Notes: a model not told the origin generated them from the sequence alone. Positions 1 through 8,150 are shown, counted from the first letter of the stretch. The stretch is DNA of 8,504 nucleotides from Rhodoblastus sp964425315 (GCA_964425315.1 CAYRNB010000110.1:1-8504); one strand, 5' to 3'. Numbers and translations are program-made.

Positions 1-3
1 AAA

Positions 4-17
4 GCCCGTAAACGGGC
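4..17 (-). terminator. possible intrinsic terminator at the left edge
   Basis: GCCCG (4-8) pairs with CGGGC (13-17) around a four-base loop. Read on the minus strand the hairpin is followed by TTT at positions 3-1, and the window then ends, so the length of the T-run is unknown. On the plus strand no T-run follows. If real, it would stop minus-strand transcripts coming from the STAND gene, about 300 nt past its stop codon. The stem is short and the evidence incomplete. Confidence 0.3.
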
Positions 18-25
18 CTCCGCGA

Positions 26-72
26 GATTTGTAATCAGTAGGTCGCGGGTTCGATCCCTGCAACCGGCACCA
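26..72 (+). other. 3' half of a tRNA-Thr(TGT) gene, probable attachment-site core
   Basis: This stretch has the anticodon loop TTTGTAA (28-34, anticodon TGT at 30-32), the 3' anticodon strand TCAGT (35-39), a T-arm with stem GCGGG/CCTGC around TTCGATC, the acceptor strand AACCGGC (62-68), a discriminator A and an encoded CCA ending at 72. The 5' side does not match. The bases before the loop (CGAGA) cannot pair fully with TCAGT, and positions 1-25 contain no D-arm and no GCCGGTT acceptor strand. It is therefore not a functional tRNA. It is best read as the duplicated tRNA 3' end left by integration of a tyrosine-recombinase element that crosses over in or near the anticodon loop. In such insertions the intact tRNA lies at the far end of the element, so the inserted element would extend left of the window and the DNA from 73 onward would be the former downstream flank or an older, tandem insertion. 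Confidence 0.8.
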
Positions 73-131
73 ATAAAAACATGGGCTTACATACATTTTC
101 AACCAAGGTCGGCAAGCCGTTTTTTAGAAAA

Positions 132-155
132 TAGCCACCACGTAGCCACGGTGGC
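132..155. repeat. clustered TAGCCAC/GTGGC short repeats near the att core
   Basis: TAGCCAC occurs at 132-138 and again at 143-149, exactly 11 bp apart (one helical turn). An inverted copy, GTGGC, follows at 151-155, so that GCCAC-G-GTGGC forms a palindrome at 145-155 and GCCACC (134-139) is mirrored by GGTGGC (150-155). Short phased repeats 60-80 bp from the crossover core are what arm-type integrase or excisionase binding sites look like, but no integrase gene is in the window, so this role is inferred. Confidence 0.4.
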
Positions 156-322
156 CCGCGCGAAATATCCCCAATAATCGAGAATCCAGCCAGGCCATTT
201 CTAATATTCTGACGCCAGACGATCGTGCCGCCGACGAAAAGGCGAGCCCTGCACTTCCGAAACCGGACATATCAAGGCACCCGCCAAATTTCGGCCTGAC
301 GAGCGTTAAGCTGAATAGAGGG

Positions 323-3300
323 TCAGCAGCCGTCGTTCGCATCGGGATCGGGCACCAAGATGGGCCACTGCTTGCCGGACGCCAGATCAGGATGGCGCAG
401 TTCGTCTTCGGGGCCGCCGTTTTCGTCGCGAACCCGGTCGATTTCACGGAGCACACGTGCAGCGGAGTCGTGGGGACCGCCGTCAGTCGTCATCGCCAAG
501 AGCTTCTTGCGAAGCTCCGTCGCTGCGACGGGGCGCACGTCGAATGCGCCGCGCCAATGTTCCGAAGGAACATGCTCTGTGACGACCCCCCGAATGGTTC
601 GCCAAGAAATGAACGGGCGCTGAAGCTCGTTTTCCAGCTGCACGAGCAGGATCAGACCATCAGGATCATCTCGCTCGGAGACGGCGTTCGCCAGCAGCGC
701 GGTCTTGGGCGAAGTGCCGTCCTGCAAGAGGCCATAAACATAGTCGCGCAGTTCTGAGTGCTTGTTCAGCAACTCGGCGATTTCCCGCGCGGTATGCCAG
801 CCATCGCGCGCTTCGAGCTTGCCTTCGATTACTAAATCGAGATAGCGCCGCGCCGAGGTGGGCGTGCCCCGACGCCGGACGGCGTCCCGCCAGGCGTGAT
901 TGGCATAGAAGGCGGTATTATTTTCAGCGAGTTCGAAAAGCGCATCCTCTATCTCCGGCGTCTGCATCAACTCGGTGGCGCGGATCATCTCTTCAAGGAA
1001 ATGCGGCTCGCGCTGCCGGGGCGGCAATGCCGCGATCGTATCAACGAGCTGCGCGGGATGGGCGGTGAACGGTAGCAGAAGGAGCCACGCCTTCAACTGC
1101 CAACCTTCATCCAGAATCCAAGGGTGCTTCTTGGCATCTTCGAAGACATCATTAATTCCGGCCTGCACAACACCGAACGGGATCATTTCGCCGGAGAGAA
1201 TCAGGTTCAGCGCCAGCTTTGCACGCGCCGCCTGCGGCGCGATCGAAAAGAGCGCGTTTATCGTGTGAGCGCGCTCGCCATGCGGCAGACGCACGGCCTG
1301 AATCGCCAGCATCACCGCATGCTTCTTCTGCGTCTCCGTTGTGCCCACGGCGATCAGCGGCGCAACAGCTGCGAATATCGCCTCGGCTTCGTTGCAGGTC
1401 CATGCGGTGCAGCGGGCCCGAACCGCGCGCATATCTTCGACGCGGGAAAAGTCCGCATTTCCCCAGAAGCGGCGGTCATCCTTGGGCTCGTTGGCGAGAA
1501 TCCATTGCACCTTGAGCACGCGCGCGGCGGTTTCGCCGAAATGCGCGTCGGGCAAATAGCTGATCATCAGCGCCGTCGTCTCCCGCGCTTCGATCTTAGT
1601 GAACGCTTTCTCATATCTGTTCGTATAGAGCATGCGCGCTTCGTTTGTTGCCTCGCCTTGCCAGCGCTCTTCTTCGGCACGCTGGCGGAAGGCCCGGTAA
1701 CGGCGCAATTCGTCATCAAGCAGCCGCTGGAGCATCGGCAGTAGTGCGACAGACGGAAAGTGGCCAATCAGGTCGGCCACGGCGCACAGTTGCTCGCGCG
1801 TTGCGTTGTCGCCGCTCGCGATAAGCCGCTCGCCCCATTGCTCGGCCATCTGCTCAACCGCTGCTTGCGCATCTCGCGGAAATGGGCGCGCTCTGTCGTC
1901 TTCCTCATCCCGGCGACACAGCAATTCCGCGAGTTCGCGGATGTCTTCATTGCTGGCCGCGGCTGAGCGCGCCTGGACGGCAGCGACGAGGCTCGCGCCG
2001 GGCGTATGCGCGATAAGTTCGCGAAGACCGTGGTATCGGGTGCTCAAGCTCTTCTCGTACTTGCCGAGTTCCTTGATCTCGCCGCGGACGGCGAGCTTGA
2101 CATCGATGAGTTTGCCGACGCCGACAGGACCGAGGACGGACGCGGCGGCCTCGGCACGGTTATCTACTCGCGCCTGCGGGGACAGCACTATCTCCAGAAG
2201 GGTGTCGTCTTCTACCACGACCCCTGAAGCGGCCAATATGTTGTCCGCGCCATAGAACAACTCACGTCCCTCGCGCAGACGCTTAAGCAATCCCAGCGCG
2301 ATTGCTTTCTCGGATCGCTGGCAAGCCTCGTAGATCAGCCTGACTTTGCCGTCTTGCTTGCGTTCAATTTCAATGGTCGCGACGAGCGCGGTCAGCTCCG
2401 CGCTATAATCTTTGCCATCGCGCGCGTCAGTGATCGCGCGCAACCGCTCGTAATCGGAAATTCCTATTTCGGCGCGTGCGCGCGCCGCCGCGAGCCGTTC
2501 CTGCACAGCCTTGTCGTCAATCTCATCGAGTTGGCCCTTTCGGTAGAGGAGGTCGAAAGTGTCATCGTCGGCCGTGCTCAAGACGTCTGCGACATGTTTA
2601 TCCGCGCGGCGGAAAGACATTCCGCCGACTGCTGCGGCCTTCAGTTCGGGGTTAGGATCGGTCTTCGCGATAAGCGCAGTAAGGTCGAGGCCATCCATCC
2701 CGCTATTGTAGGCAATCTCAGAAACGACAGTCTCCCGCACTTTTAGAGGTAAGGCGAGGATGTCTTTCACGGCATTTGGTCCGAGCACAGACGAGCGGAA
2801 CCGACGCGCCGCGCGCAAGGCGGAAAGGCTTTTCTGGTCGTCTTCATTCGTAATGAGCGGCCAAACTAAATCGCGGAATTCGGGGCGGCCCGATGTGATC
2901 ATGAAGCGCACCGCGCGATCGAGCTTCCCGGGCGCGTGCCAACGCCGCACGAATTTGTGAATGGTCTCTGAAATCTGTGCCCAAACCGCGTCTGTAGAGC
3001 GGAAAATCATTTCCGCCGCCAAGATCGGATCGACGTCGAAGGCGGCAAGGACAGCTACGGCGCAAGCTTTCTGCTGGCGCTCGTCGCCGCGCGCCATGCG
3101 CTCCACGGCGAAAAGAATCGGTTCTTCCCACGACGTCGCATTCAGGATGAGGGATTTTAGCTTGTGAAGCGCGTTCACGTCGGCAACACTTTCGAGCATC
3201 GCGCGCTCTACATCGCTCGAAGCATACCATTCCTGAAACTGCTGGTGGTGAAATGAATATCCAGGGGGCTCGCCAGTCCGCACGAGCACGTGATGGCTGA

Positions 3301-4663
3301 CGAGCGCGTCTAGTACGTCAGTTGTTTGCAGCTTAATCGTGATCTGCCCATCCTTGACGAGCCAGTCGTCCGTCTGCGCGACCGAACGGCGGGCGTTCGT
3401 CTCCGGGATGAATGTGTTAGCGGCCTGCGTAGCCGTCACCGCCAGCGCGCTCAGAAACTCAGTCTGCAGGCCCTTGACAGCTTCTTTCAGCAACTCGGCG
3501 TGATCCCCTTGCCGTTCGTGCGCTCGCACAAAGCGACGTAGGATATCCTCTTTTGTTTTCGGGAATGGCTGACGGTCCGGCAACGAAAGCAATGCGATCA
3601 AATAGAGCGGGATGCTGACCAAATCGCGCACGCCCGAAGTGCGCCACGCTTCGTCGACGATCCGCGCGCCCTCTTCGCCGCGCAAAGCCTGCGCGATCTC
3701 CATTTGCTCCGCTTCACCCAAGGGCTGAAGCTCGACCGTCGCGCCCTCGAAGGGTACATCGAGCGACTGCTTGCGTGTCGAAACGAATAGTCCAATCTCT
3801 GGTAAGTCCGCCTGAAGGCGCTTTAGTTCCGCGGTCGCCCGCCGCCGCGCCCCACTGTCAAGTTCATTCCAGCCATCGAGCAGTAGGTAGACGCCAGGCT
3901 GATGCGCTACCGTACGGAAATCGTCTTCGGTGATGCGTCCGCGAAAGGCCGTGCGGCCCAGAATGGAATCGAGTAGCGTTTTGTCTTCGGTTCCCCAGTC
4001 CGCAAGGGAAACGAAGATGGGCGTTTCGTCTTGACCTATCAGCCCTTCTGCAACTTGCAGCAGCGTCGAGGTCTTGCCCATGCCCGGCGGCGCGACGAGG
4101 ATCAGATCGCCAAGGTCGCGCAAGGCGCGAGCCAACGCCGAAGTCTTCACGGGTTTGTCCAGCGCCTGCATCTGAACGGTCAAGGGCAAGTCTGTGGACG
4201 GCCATCTCTCAGAGCGACGACAGACATCGATATCGGCAGCGGCTGATGCACGCAGGCGATTCGCAAGGTCACCTTGCGAGACTTTGGCCGGCGGCATGGT
4301 TTCATTATAGAGAACGCCGCGATGAGAGAGCTCTTCAGCCAACCTCTTCCAGCTGCGCAGCAATTCAACTGTGAATTTCGGATCGTATGAGTCAACGGAC
4401 TTTCCGTGCAGTTTGCACATCCAGATTCCGTTTTTCGCAGAGCGACGCTCGGCCTCGCTCATTCCGGCATCATAGCGGGGACCGCCCGGCGCGGCGGCGC
4501 AAATGTGGGACGCTTCGCCCAGCATGATTAGACCGTCGCCGTCGGAAGTCGCGCCGACCGTCGGACGCCTGCACTCGGGGTCTGAGCAAAGCCATCCCGC
4601 GCCCTTCGCGATCTGGAGCTTTGTCTTTTCCGTGAAATTGTCTCTGTTGCTGCTACTAGCCAT
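323..4663 (-). CDS. HNH-NACHT/STAND NTPase, candidate anti-phage (Avs/bacterial NLR-like) protein
   Basis: This 1446-residue protein has three visible parts. Residues about 10-110 form an HNH-like zinc domain: C26-x4-C31, ASH53, GGPRYD (60-65), N78 and C83-x2-H86, then a basic helix ending in ELLRSWK. Residues about 185-480 form a STAND/NACHT NTPase: Walker A APPGMGKTS (191-199, K197), Walker B LLLDGWNELD (260-269), a sensor-like STR (295-297), an IPLYL motif (351-355) and a winged-helix end FHHQQFQEW (471-479). The rest, about 950 residues, appears to be an alpha-helical solenoid with no motif I recognise. STAND proteins with an N-terminal nuclease-like effector and a long C-terminal sensor sense phage proteins and trigger abortive infection, so this is the inferred role. 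It is presumably cytoplasmic, since no signal peptide or membrane segment is seen. The ATG at 4663 is supported by the HNH domain starting ten residues later, although no Shine-Dalgarno precedes it. It follows the PLD-like gene by 97 bp on the same strand. The C-terminal half was not assigned to any subfamily. Confidence 0.93.
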   Translation of the reverse strand: MASSSNRDNFTEKTKLQIAKGAGWLCSDPECRRPTVGATSDGDGLIMLGEASHICAAAPGGPRYDAGMSEAERRSAKNGIWMCKLHGKSVDSYDPKFTVELLRSWKRLAEELSHRGVLYNETMPPAKVSQGDLANRLRASAAADIDVCRRSERWPSTDLPLTVQMQALDKPVKTSALARALRDLGDLILVAPPGMGKTSTLLQVAEGLIGQDETPIFVSLADWGTEDKTLLDSILGRTAFRGRITEDDFRTVAHQPGVYLLLDGWNELDSGARRRATAELKRLQADLPEIGLFVSTRKQSLDVPFEGATVELQPLGEAEQMEIAQALRGEEGARIVDEAWRTSGVRDLVSIPLYLIALLSLPDRQPFPKTKEDILRRFVRAHERQGDHAELLKEAVKGLQTEFLSALAVTATQAANTFIPETNARRSVAQTDDWLVKDGQITIKLQTTDVLDALVSHHVLVRTGEPPGYSFHHQQFQEWYASSDVERAMLESVADVNALHKLKSLILNATSWEEPILFAVERMARGDERQQKACAVAVLAAFDVDPILAAEMIFRSTDAVWAQISETIHKFVRRWHAPGKLDRAVRFMITSGRPEFRDLVWPLITNEDDQKSLSALRAARRFRSSVLGPNAVKDILALPLKVRETVVSEIAYNSGMDGLDLTALIAKTDPNPELKAAAVGGMSFRRADKHVADVLSTADDDTFDLLYRKGQLDEIDDKAVQERLAAARARAEIGISDYERLRAITDARDGKDYSAELTALVATIEIERKQDGKVRLIYEACQRSEKAIALGLLKRLREGRELFYGADNILAASGVVVEDDTLLEIVLSPQARVDNRAEAAASVLGPVGVGKLIDVKLAVRGEIKELGKYEKSLSTRYHGLRELIAHTPGASLVAAVQARSAAASNEDIRELAELLCRRDEEDDRARPFPRDAQAAVEQMAEQWGERLIASGDNATREQLCAVADLIGHFPSVALLPMLQRLLDDELRRYRAFRQRAEEERWQGEATNEARMLYTNRYEKAFTKIEARETTALMISYLPDAHFGETAARVLKVQWILANEPKDDRRFWGNADFSRVEDMRAVRARCTAWTCNEAEAIFAAVAPLIAVGTTETQKKHAVMLAIQAVRLPHGERAHTINALFSIAPQAARAKLALNLILSGEMIPFGVVQAGINDVFEDAKKHPWILDEGWQLKAWLLLLPFTAHPAQLVDTIAALPPRQREPHFLEEMIRATELMQTPEIEDALFELAENNTAFYANHAWRDAVRRRGTPTSARRYLDLVIEGKLEARDGWHTAREIAELLNKHSELRDYVYGLLQDGTSPKTALLANAVSERDDPDGLILLVQLENELQRPFISWRTIRGVVTEHVPSEHWRGAFDVRPVAATELRKKLLAMTTDGGPHDSAARVLREIDRVRDENGGPEDELRHPDLASGKQWPILVPDPDANDGC

Positions 4664-4671
4664 TGGCGAGG

Positions 4672-4677
4672 ATTAGT
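4672..4677 (-). promoter_or_regulatory. possible -10 element of a leaderless promoter for the STAND gene
   Basis: On the minus strand ACTAAT (4 of 6 matches to TATAAT) ends 8 nt before the STAND start codon, which would place the transcription start at or next to the ATG. The lack of any Shine-Dalgarno upstream of that ATG fits leaderless translation. No good -35 box is seen at 16-18 bp spacing, so this is weak. Confidence 0.2.
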
Positions 4678-4712
4678 CTGAATTGCACGACTCGGCGGCA
4701 GCGCTGACGATG

Positions 4713-4724
4713 GCACTTCAGTGC
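4713..4724. promoter_or_regulatory. 12-bp palindrome in the intergenic gap, possible operator
   Basis: GCACT-TC-AGTGC is a perfect inverted repeat with a 2-bp spacer. It lies 50-61 bp upstream of the STAND start codon, in the 97-bp gap (4664-4760) after the PLD-like gene. It is too short to terminate transcription and no T-run follows on either strand. A dimeric regulator site is possible, but chance cannot be excluded. Nothing else recognisable is in this gap. Confidence 0.25.
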
Positions 4725-4760
4725 ATCCCGACAAACCGCCGCCTGACCGACTATATTTTT

Positions 4761-7700
4761 TTATTTCGGTTCGCCGGTGGAAGCCAATAGCTTGTCCACT
4801 TGGTCGAGGAAAGCTGCGAGTTCACCCTCCTTGCCCGTGCTCGTCGACCGCCATTCGTCCATTGGCCTGCGCATGGCAAGCTCGTGAGCGTCCCGCGACA
4901 GCTCGTCTAGCACGCGGTCTGTGGTGCCTCGCTCGACCAAGTAGTATTGACCCCATCGGGCGAAAGTCAGGACCCACATCGAGACTACCAGGGCACCGTC
5001 CCACCGCGACCAGTCGGATGTGCTGGCAAGGGGCTGTCGCAGAATCCGCTGATGCCGCTTGAGGATCGCTCTCATCGTCTTTAGGCTGGCCTGCTGCCGT
5101 TCGGGGCTGCTGTAGGCGAAGAGAAACGCGGCGATGTTGGTCGTTTGGCCCTCGCGCGCTCGGTCAAACAGCCGGATCCCCTGTTTCGGTTCCGGCTCCA
5201 GCAATGCAGCCAGCTCCCGAACCCAGATCTCGCAGGCATCGTCGAAGCTGGCGCGGTCATTCCGCAACAATGGATAGACCACATCCTGGAACAACCACGG
5301 CTCCGCCCAGGTCAGTTGCAGCGTATGCCCCCGCATCGAGTCGACCAGACGCCTCAGCTCGGCTGCGGAGATCGTCGCTGGCAGCGCCCCATGCAACGCC
5401 GCAACCAAGCCGTTGTAGATATCAGCCGTTTTTGCATTCCTTGCCGCACGATTAACCATCCAGCCCAAGGCCCGTACCTGCTCGGGGTAAAAAAAGGTGG
5501 CGACCAATTGCAACACGGCGGCTGGCCCTCCCGGCTTTTCCAGCTGCCGCTCCATCGCGTTCAGCCCTATCCATTGCAGCAGACCGTTGCAGCTGTGAAT
5601 GAGGCGGTCCTCTTGTGCATCGCTGAAGCCGAACAGCATCGACAGGGAGATCTCGCTGACGATCTGGCTCAACAGCGACAGTCGCACCGCATCCGGGCCT
5701 TGCGGCTCCATTGGCACGACGGCCATCTGGGACTCGGCGATCGCTATCAGAGCATCAGGGGCGCACCACCATAAGAACTTGATGGCAAAGTACTCTGACC
5801 AGTTCAGGGCCGTATATTTTGTCGCATGGGACAGGTGATCCGGGTGATAGGAGCTGTGAAGCAGTGCCTCGACCGGTTCCCGAAAAAGCCGGGCGTCCAT
5901 CACGGCTAATTCTTTGCCCCCCTCGTCATGCGGGCTGTTAAATGATGCCTCTATGAACCTCGCCAGGAATTCCAGAAAGCCACGTTCGGATTCGTACTCA
6001 TGAAAGCCGTGATCATCGGAGCGTGAATGCGCGAGCACATCACCGAGCACCTCCCAAGTTGCCGTAAAGTCGGCGAAGTCGTCTCTCTGGCGGGCCAAGC
6101 AATTGCGCAAGCCTGCCTTCTCTGGCAACGCGAGCGTATCACCCTTGAGCAGGCCCAACGCCGCCATCCGCTGCTTCAACGGATCCCCGCTCAAGCCTTG
6201 TAGCGACGACTCGCCGGTCCATACGCTCAGCACGTCGCCGGCATGGGCCCTGTCGAGGAAGCCTAGTGGCTCATAGTTTCGTGGCGCTGTAGGCGACGCC
6301 GTAGAGTCAAACAGAAGCCTCAGCGAGGGATTCTCGGTCTCGCCTTCGGGCTGCGCCGCCTCCGCTTCCTGCACCAGCCCGGATTTATATTGCTCAACCT
6401 TGAGTAGGGTATCGGAAGGAATTGGGGTGATGAGCAAGGGGTAGTTTTCGGCGGCCTTCTGAAATGAGTTGGATAGGTTGAAACCCGCGACCGGCAGACC
6501 GTCCGGTGCCATGATTAGAATGTAGCGATCATGCAGCCGGCCGTCCTTCAAGCCATAGATGCGCAGCTTGATTTGTCTCAGCAGACTGCGGTTGTGCTCA
6601 CAGTTCGCCAAGAGGTTGTCGATCCCGCTCGCGGAGGGCTTGTCCGATTCACCAGGCGTGACATCGCTGGCCCCGGATGGCTTGGGTAGGGACCTAAAGA
6701 CGATGAAGTCAGCCATCTGCGTCGCACAAAGCAACAACAAACCCAGGCCGGCGTCTTCGAAATAGGGATCGAAAATGACGATCTGGTGCTGCTGGTGCTT
6801 GGCCAGCAGCTTCCTAAACCACTCCACGAATTGCAGCCGCCCCTCGCCATCGCCCTTTCCCCAGCGAAGGAAGAACTGCCCCTCCGACTTCGGCGGATGG
6901 AGCCGCGCAAAAAGCGATGTGAGATCGCGGTTGGCCGGCACCCAAGGGTCTGCCTCACGCCCGCCGATGCGGTTCGTGAAGCCGAGATTGCCGCGATTAA
7001 TCGTCAGGGCAGCCTTTACCCGCGCCGCCGCGGACGGCCGAGTGGTTTTTTCCAGCCAGTCGAACTTGACCGGGCTGGCCCCATGGCCGGTCACATGACC
7101 CTGAACATGGAATTCCCGAATGTACCCGATCCGCCACCGGCAACACAGCATGCCTTGGGGGGAATGGTCACTATCGAGGCCGAAGATCTCCAGTTCAGTG
7201 GTGTCGGACCTGGCGCGCAGCTTGTCGTTCAGCTCAAATTTGCACTCGAAAACACCATCCGCATCGGGTTCCGCGGTGGCGATGCTCGCGTAGGCGATTT
7301 GGCCGTCGTCTGCGATGCTCAGACGGAACTGGAAGCCGCTATAGTACGGTACCTGCATTGGATCAAATCGAGCGAGTAGAGCCAGCGGGGCATCGGTCCA
7401 GGTCACGCTCAGTAAAGGCCGCTCGAGGTCGTCCAGCGCAGGAAAAACCATCAGCTCAAGGTCGCCGAACCGAGTGCTGTCGGCGCCGCCAAAGTCAAGA
7501 CCTGTATCCGCGTTGATGTCCTTAACTACCAATTCGGTCAAGTCAGCGTCGTAGTCATGGCCTAGGCGAAACAGCGTTCCCTTGTCGGTTCGGGTGATCG
7601 ACGCGCTGAAGGCCCCGGCTCCACCATGTGGGCTGGAGGGCGAATCTCGATCATGTGCATCCCGGTTGAGCAGGTAGGCGACAGGGCGGTAGACCAGTTT

Positions 7701-8114
7701 ATCGGCGACAAGTGCGGTCGCCCCGAAGCGTACTTTCAATGTATCCGAGAGTCCAAGATTCAGTTCTTCACTGATTGCCGAGACGGTTCGGCCGGCGCTC
7801 AATTGCCGAAGGAGCTCGGCGCAATGGATGCTTTTGACGTACAGGTTGAGCCGAACAACCTGCGCCCGAACCTGCCCGAAGGTAGAGAAGTTATCGTCGT
7901 CGCTGGAGGACCAGCTATTGTTGGAATAGCTATAAGGCAGCAGGCGGCCGTAGACGACGCGATTTTCAATCGATTGCTCGGACTTGATCTGCAAGATCCA
8001 TAGCTGCAACGCGCAGTGACGCTCATCCGCTGAAAACAGCCGCACCAAACGGACATCGTTGAGCAGGTCATCAAGAACTGGGGCAATCGGTTTTTCAAGA
8101 ACTCTTTTCTGCAT
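4761..8114 (-). CDS. PLD-like domain protein resembling the VPA1262 family, putative defence factor
   Basis: With the ATG at 8114 the product is 1117 residues. The N-terminal 400 or so residues are mixed alpha/beta and match nothing I can name precisely. A phospholipase-D-like half-site follows: the strand IVIFDPYFE (445-453), then after about 75 residues LHDRYILI (527-534) and GFNLSNSFQKAAENYPL (544-560). This resembles the HxK...GxxN core of PLD nucleases with Arg in place of Lys. The C-terminal 500 or so residues are mostly helical. The HDRY...GFNLSNS...AAENYPLL...PIP stretch reminds me of proteins annotated as VPA1262 family, whose biochemical role I do not know; this is from memory, not a search. 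No signal peptide or membrane segment is seen. The frame is open back to a TTG at 8255, but the 47 extra residues are proline/arginine-rich and overlap the promoter-like DNA, so I prefer M48 as the start. Its Shine-Dalgarno is weak. It is the first gene of a probable two-gene unit with the STAND gene. Confidence 0.88.
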   Translation of the reverse strand: MQKRVLEKPIAPVLDDLLNDVRLVRLFSADERHCALQLWILQIKSEQSIENRVVYGRLLPYSYSNNSWSSSDDDNFSTFGQVRAQVVRLNLYVKSIHCAELLRQLSAGRTVSAISEELNLGLSDTLKVRFGATALVADKLVYRPVAYLLNRDAHDRDSPSSPHGGAGAFSASITRTDKGTLFRLGHDYDADLTELVVKDINADTGLDFGGADSTRFGDLELMVFPALDDLERPLLSVTWTDAPLALLARFDPMQVPYYSGFQFRLSIADDGQIAYASIATAEPDADGVFECKFELNDKLRARSDTTELEIFGLDSDHSPQGMLCCRWRIGYIREFHVQGHVTGHGASPVKFDWLEKTTRPSAAARVKAALTINRGNLGFTNRIGGREADPWVPANRDLTSLFARLHPPKSEGQFFLRWGKGDGEGRLQFVEWFRKLLAKHQQHQIVIFDPYFEDAGLGLLLLCATQMADFIVFRSLPKPSGASDVTPGESDKPSASGIDNLLANCEHNRSLLRQIKLRIYGLKDGRLHDRYILIMAPDGLPVAGFNLSNSFQKAAENYPLLITPIPSDTLLKVEQYKSGLVQEAEAAQPEGETENPSLRLLFDSTASPTAPRNYEPLGFLDRAHAGDVLSVWTGESSLQGLSGDPLKQRMAALGLLKGDTLALPEKAGLRNCLARQRDDFADFTATWEVLGDVLAHSRSDDHGFHEYESERGFLEFLARFIEASFNSPHDEGGKELAVMDARLFREPVEALLHSSYHPDHLSHATKYTALNWSEYFAIKFLWWCAPDALIAIAESQMAVVPMEPQGPDAVRLSLLSQIVSEISLSMLFGFSDAQEDRLIHSCNGLLQWIGLNAMERQLEKPGGPAAVLQLVATFFYPEQVRALGWMVNRAARNAKTADIYNGLVAALHGALPATISAAELRRLVDSMRGHTLQLTWAEPWLFQDVVYPLLRNDRASFDDACEIWVRELAALLEPEPKQGIRLFDRAREGQTTNIAAFLFAYSSPERQQASLKTMRAILKRHQRILRQPLASTSDWSRWDGALVVSMWVLTFARWGQYYLVERGTTDRVLDELSRDAHELAMRRPMDEWRSTSTGKEGELAAFLDQVDKLLASTGEPK

Positions 8115-8150
8115 TTCGACGTCGCCGACGCTGTAATGAGCTGTATTCCT

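Noticed and set aside
1..72. A complete tRNA-Thr gene at the left edge
   Set aside because: Positions 1-25 hold a GCCCG/CGGGC hairpin rather than a D-arm, and the 5' anticodon strand does not pair with TCAGT.
110..125. CGGC-AA-GCCG followed by six T on the plus strand, resembling a terminator
   Set aside because: A 2-base loop is sterically unlikely and opening it leaves only 3 base pairs, too weak to call a terminator.
124..456. 110-residue minus-strand open frame after and overlapping the end of the STAND gene
   Set aside because: It overlaps the STAND 3' end in another frame for 134 bp, has no ribosome site or domain that I recognise, and its tail simply reads through the TAGCCAC repeat region.
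1124..1744. 206-residue plus-strand open frame
   Set aside because: It lies wholly inside the STAND gene on the opposite strand; GC-rich third positions commonly produce such antisense frames, and its sequence has no recognisable domain.
5145..5774. 209-residue plus-strand open frame
   Set aside because: It is antisense to the PLD-like gene with biased, low-complexity-like composition and no ribosome site; treated as a shadow frame.
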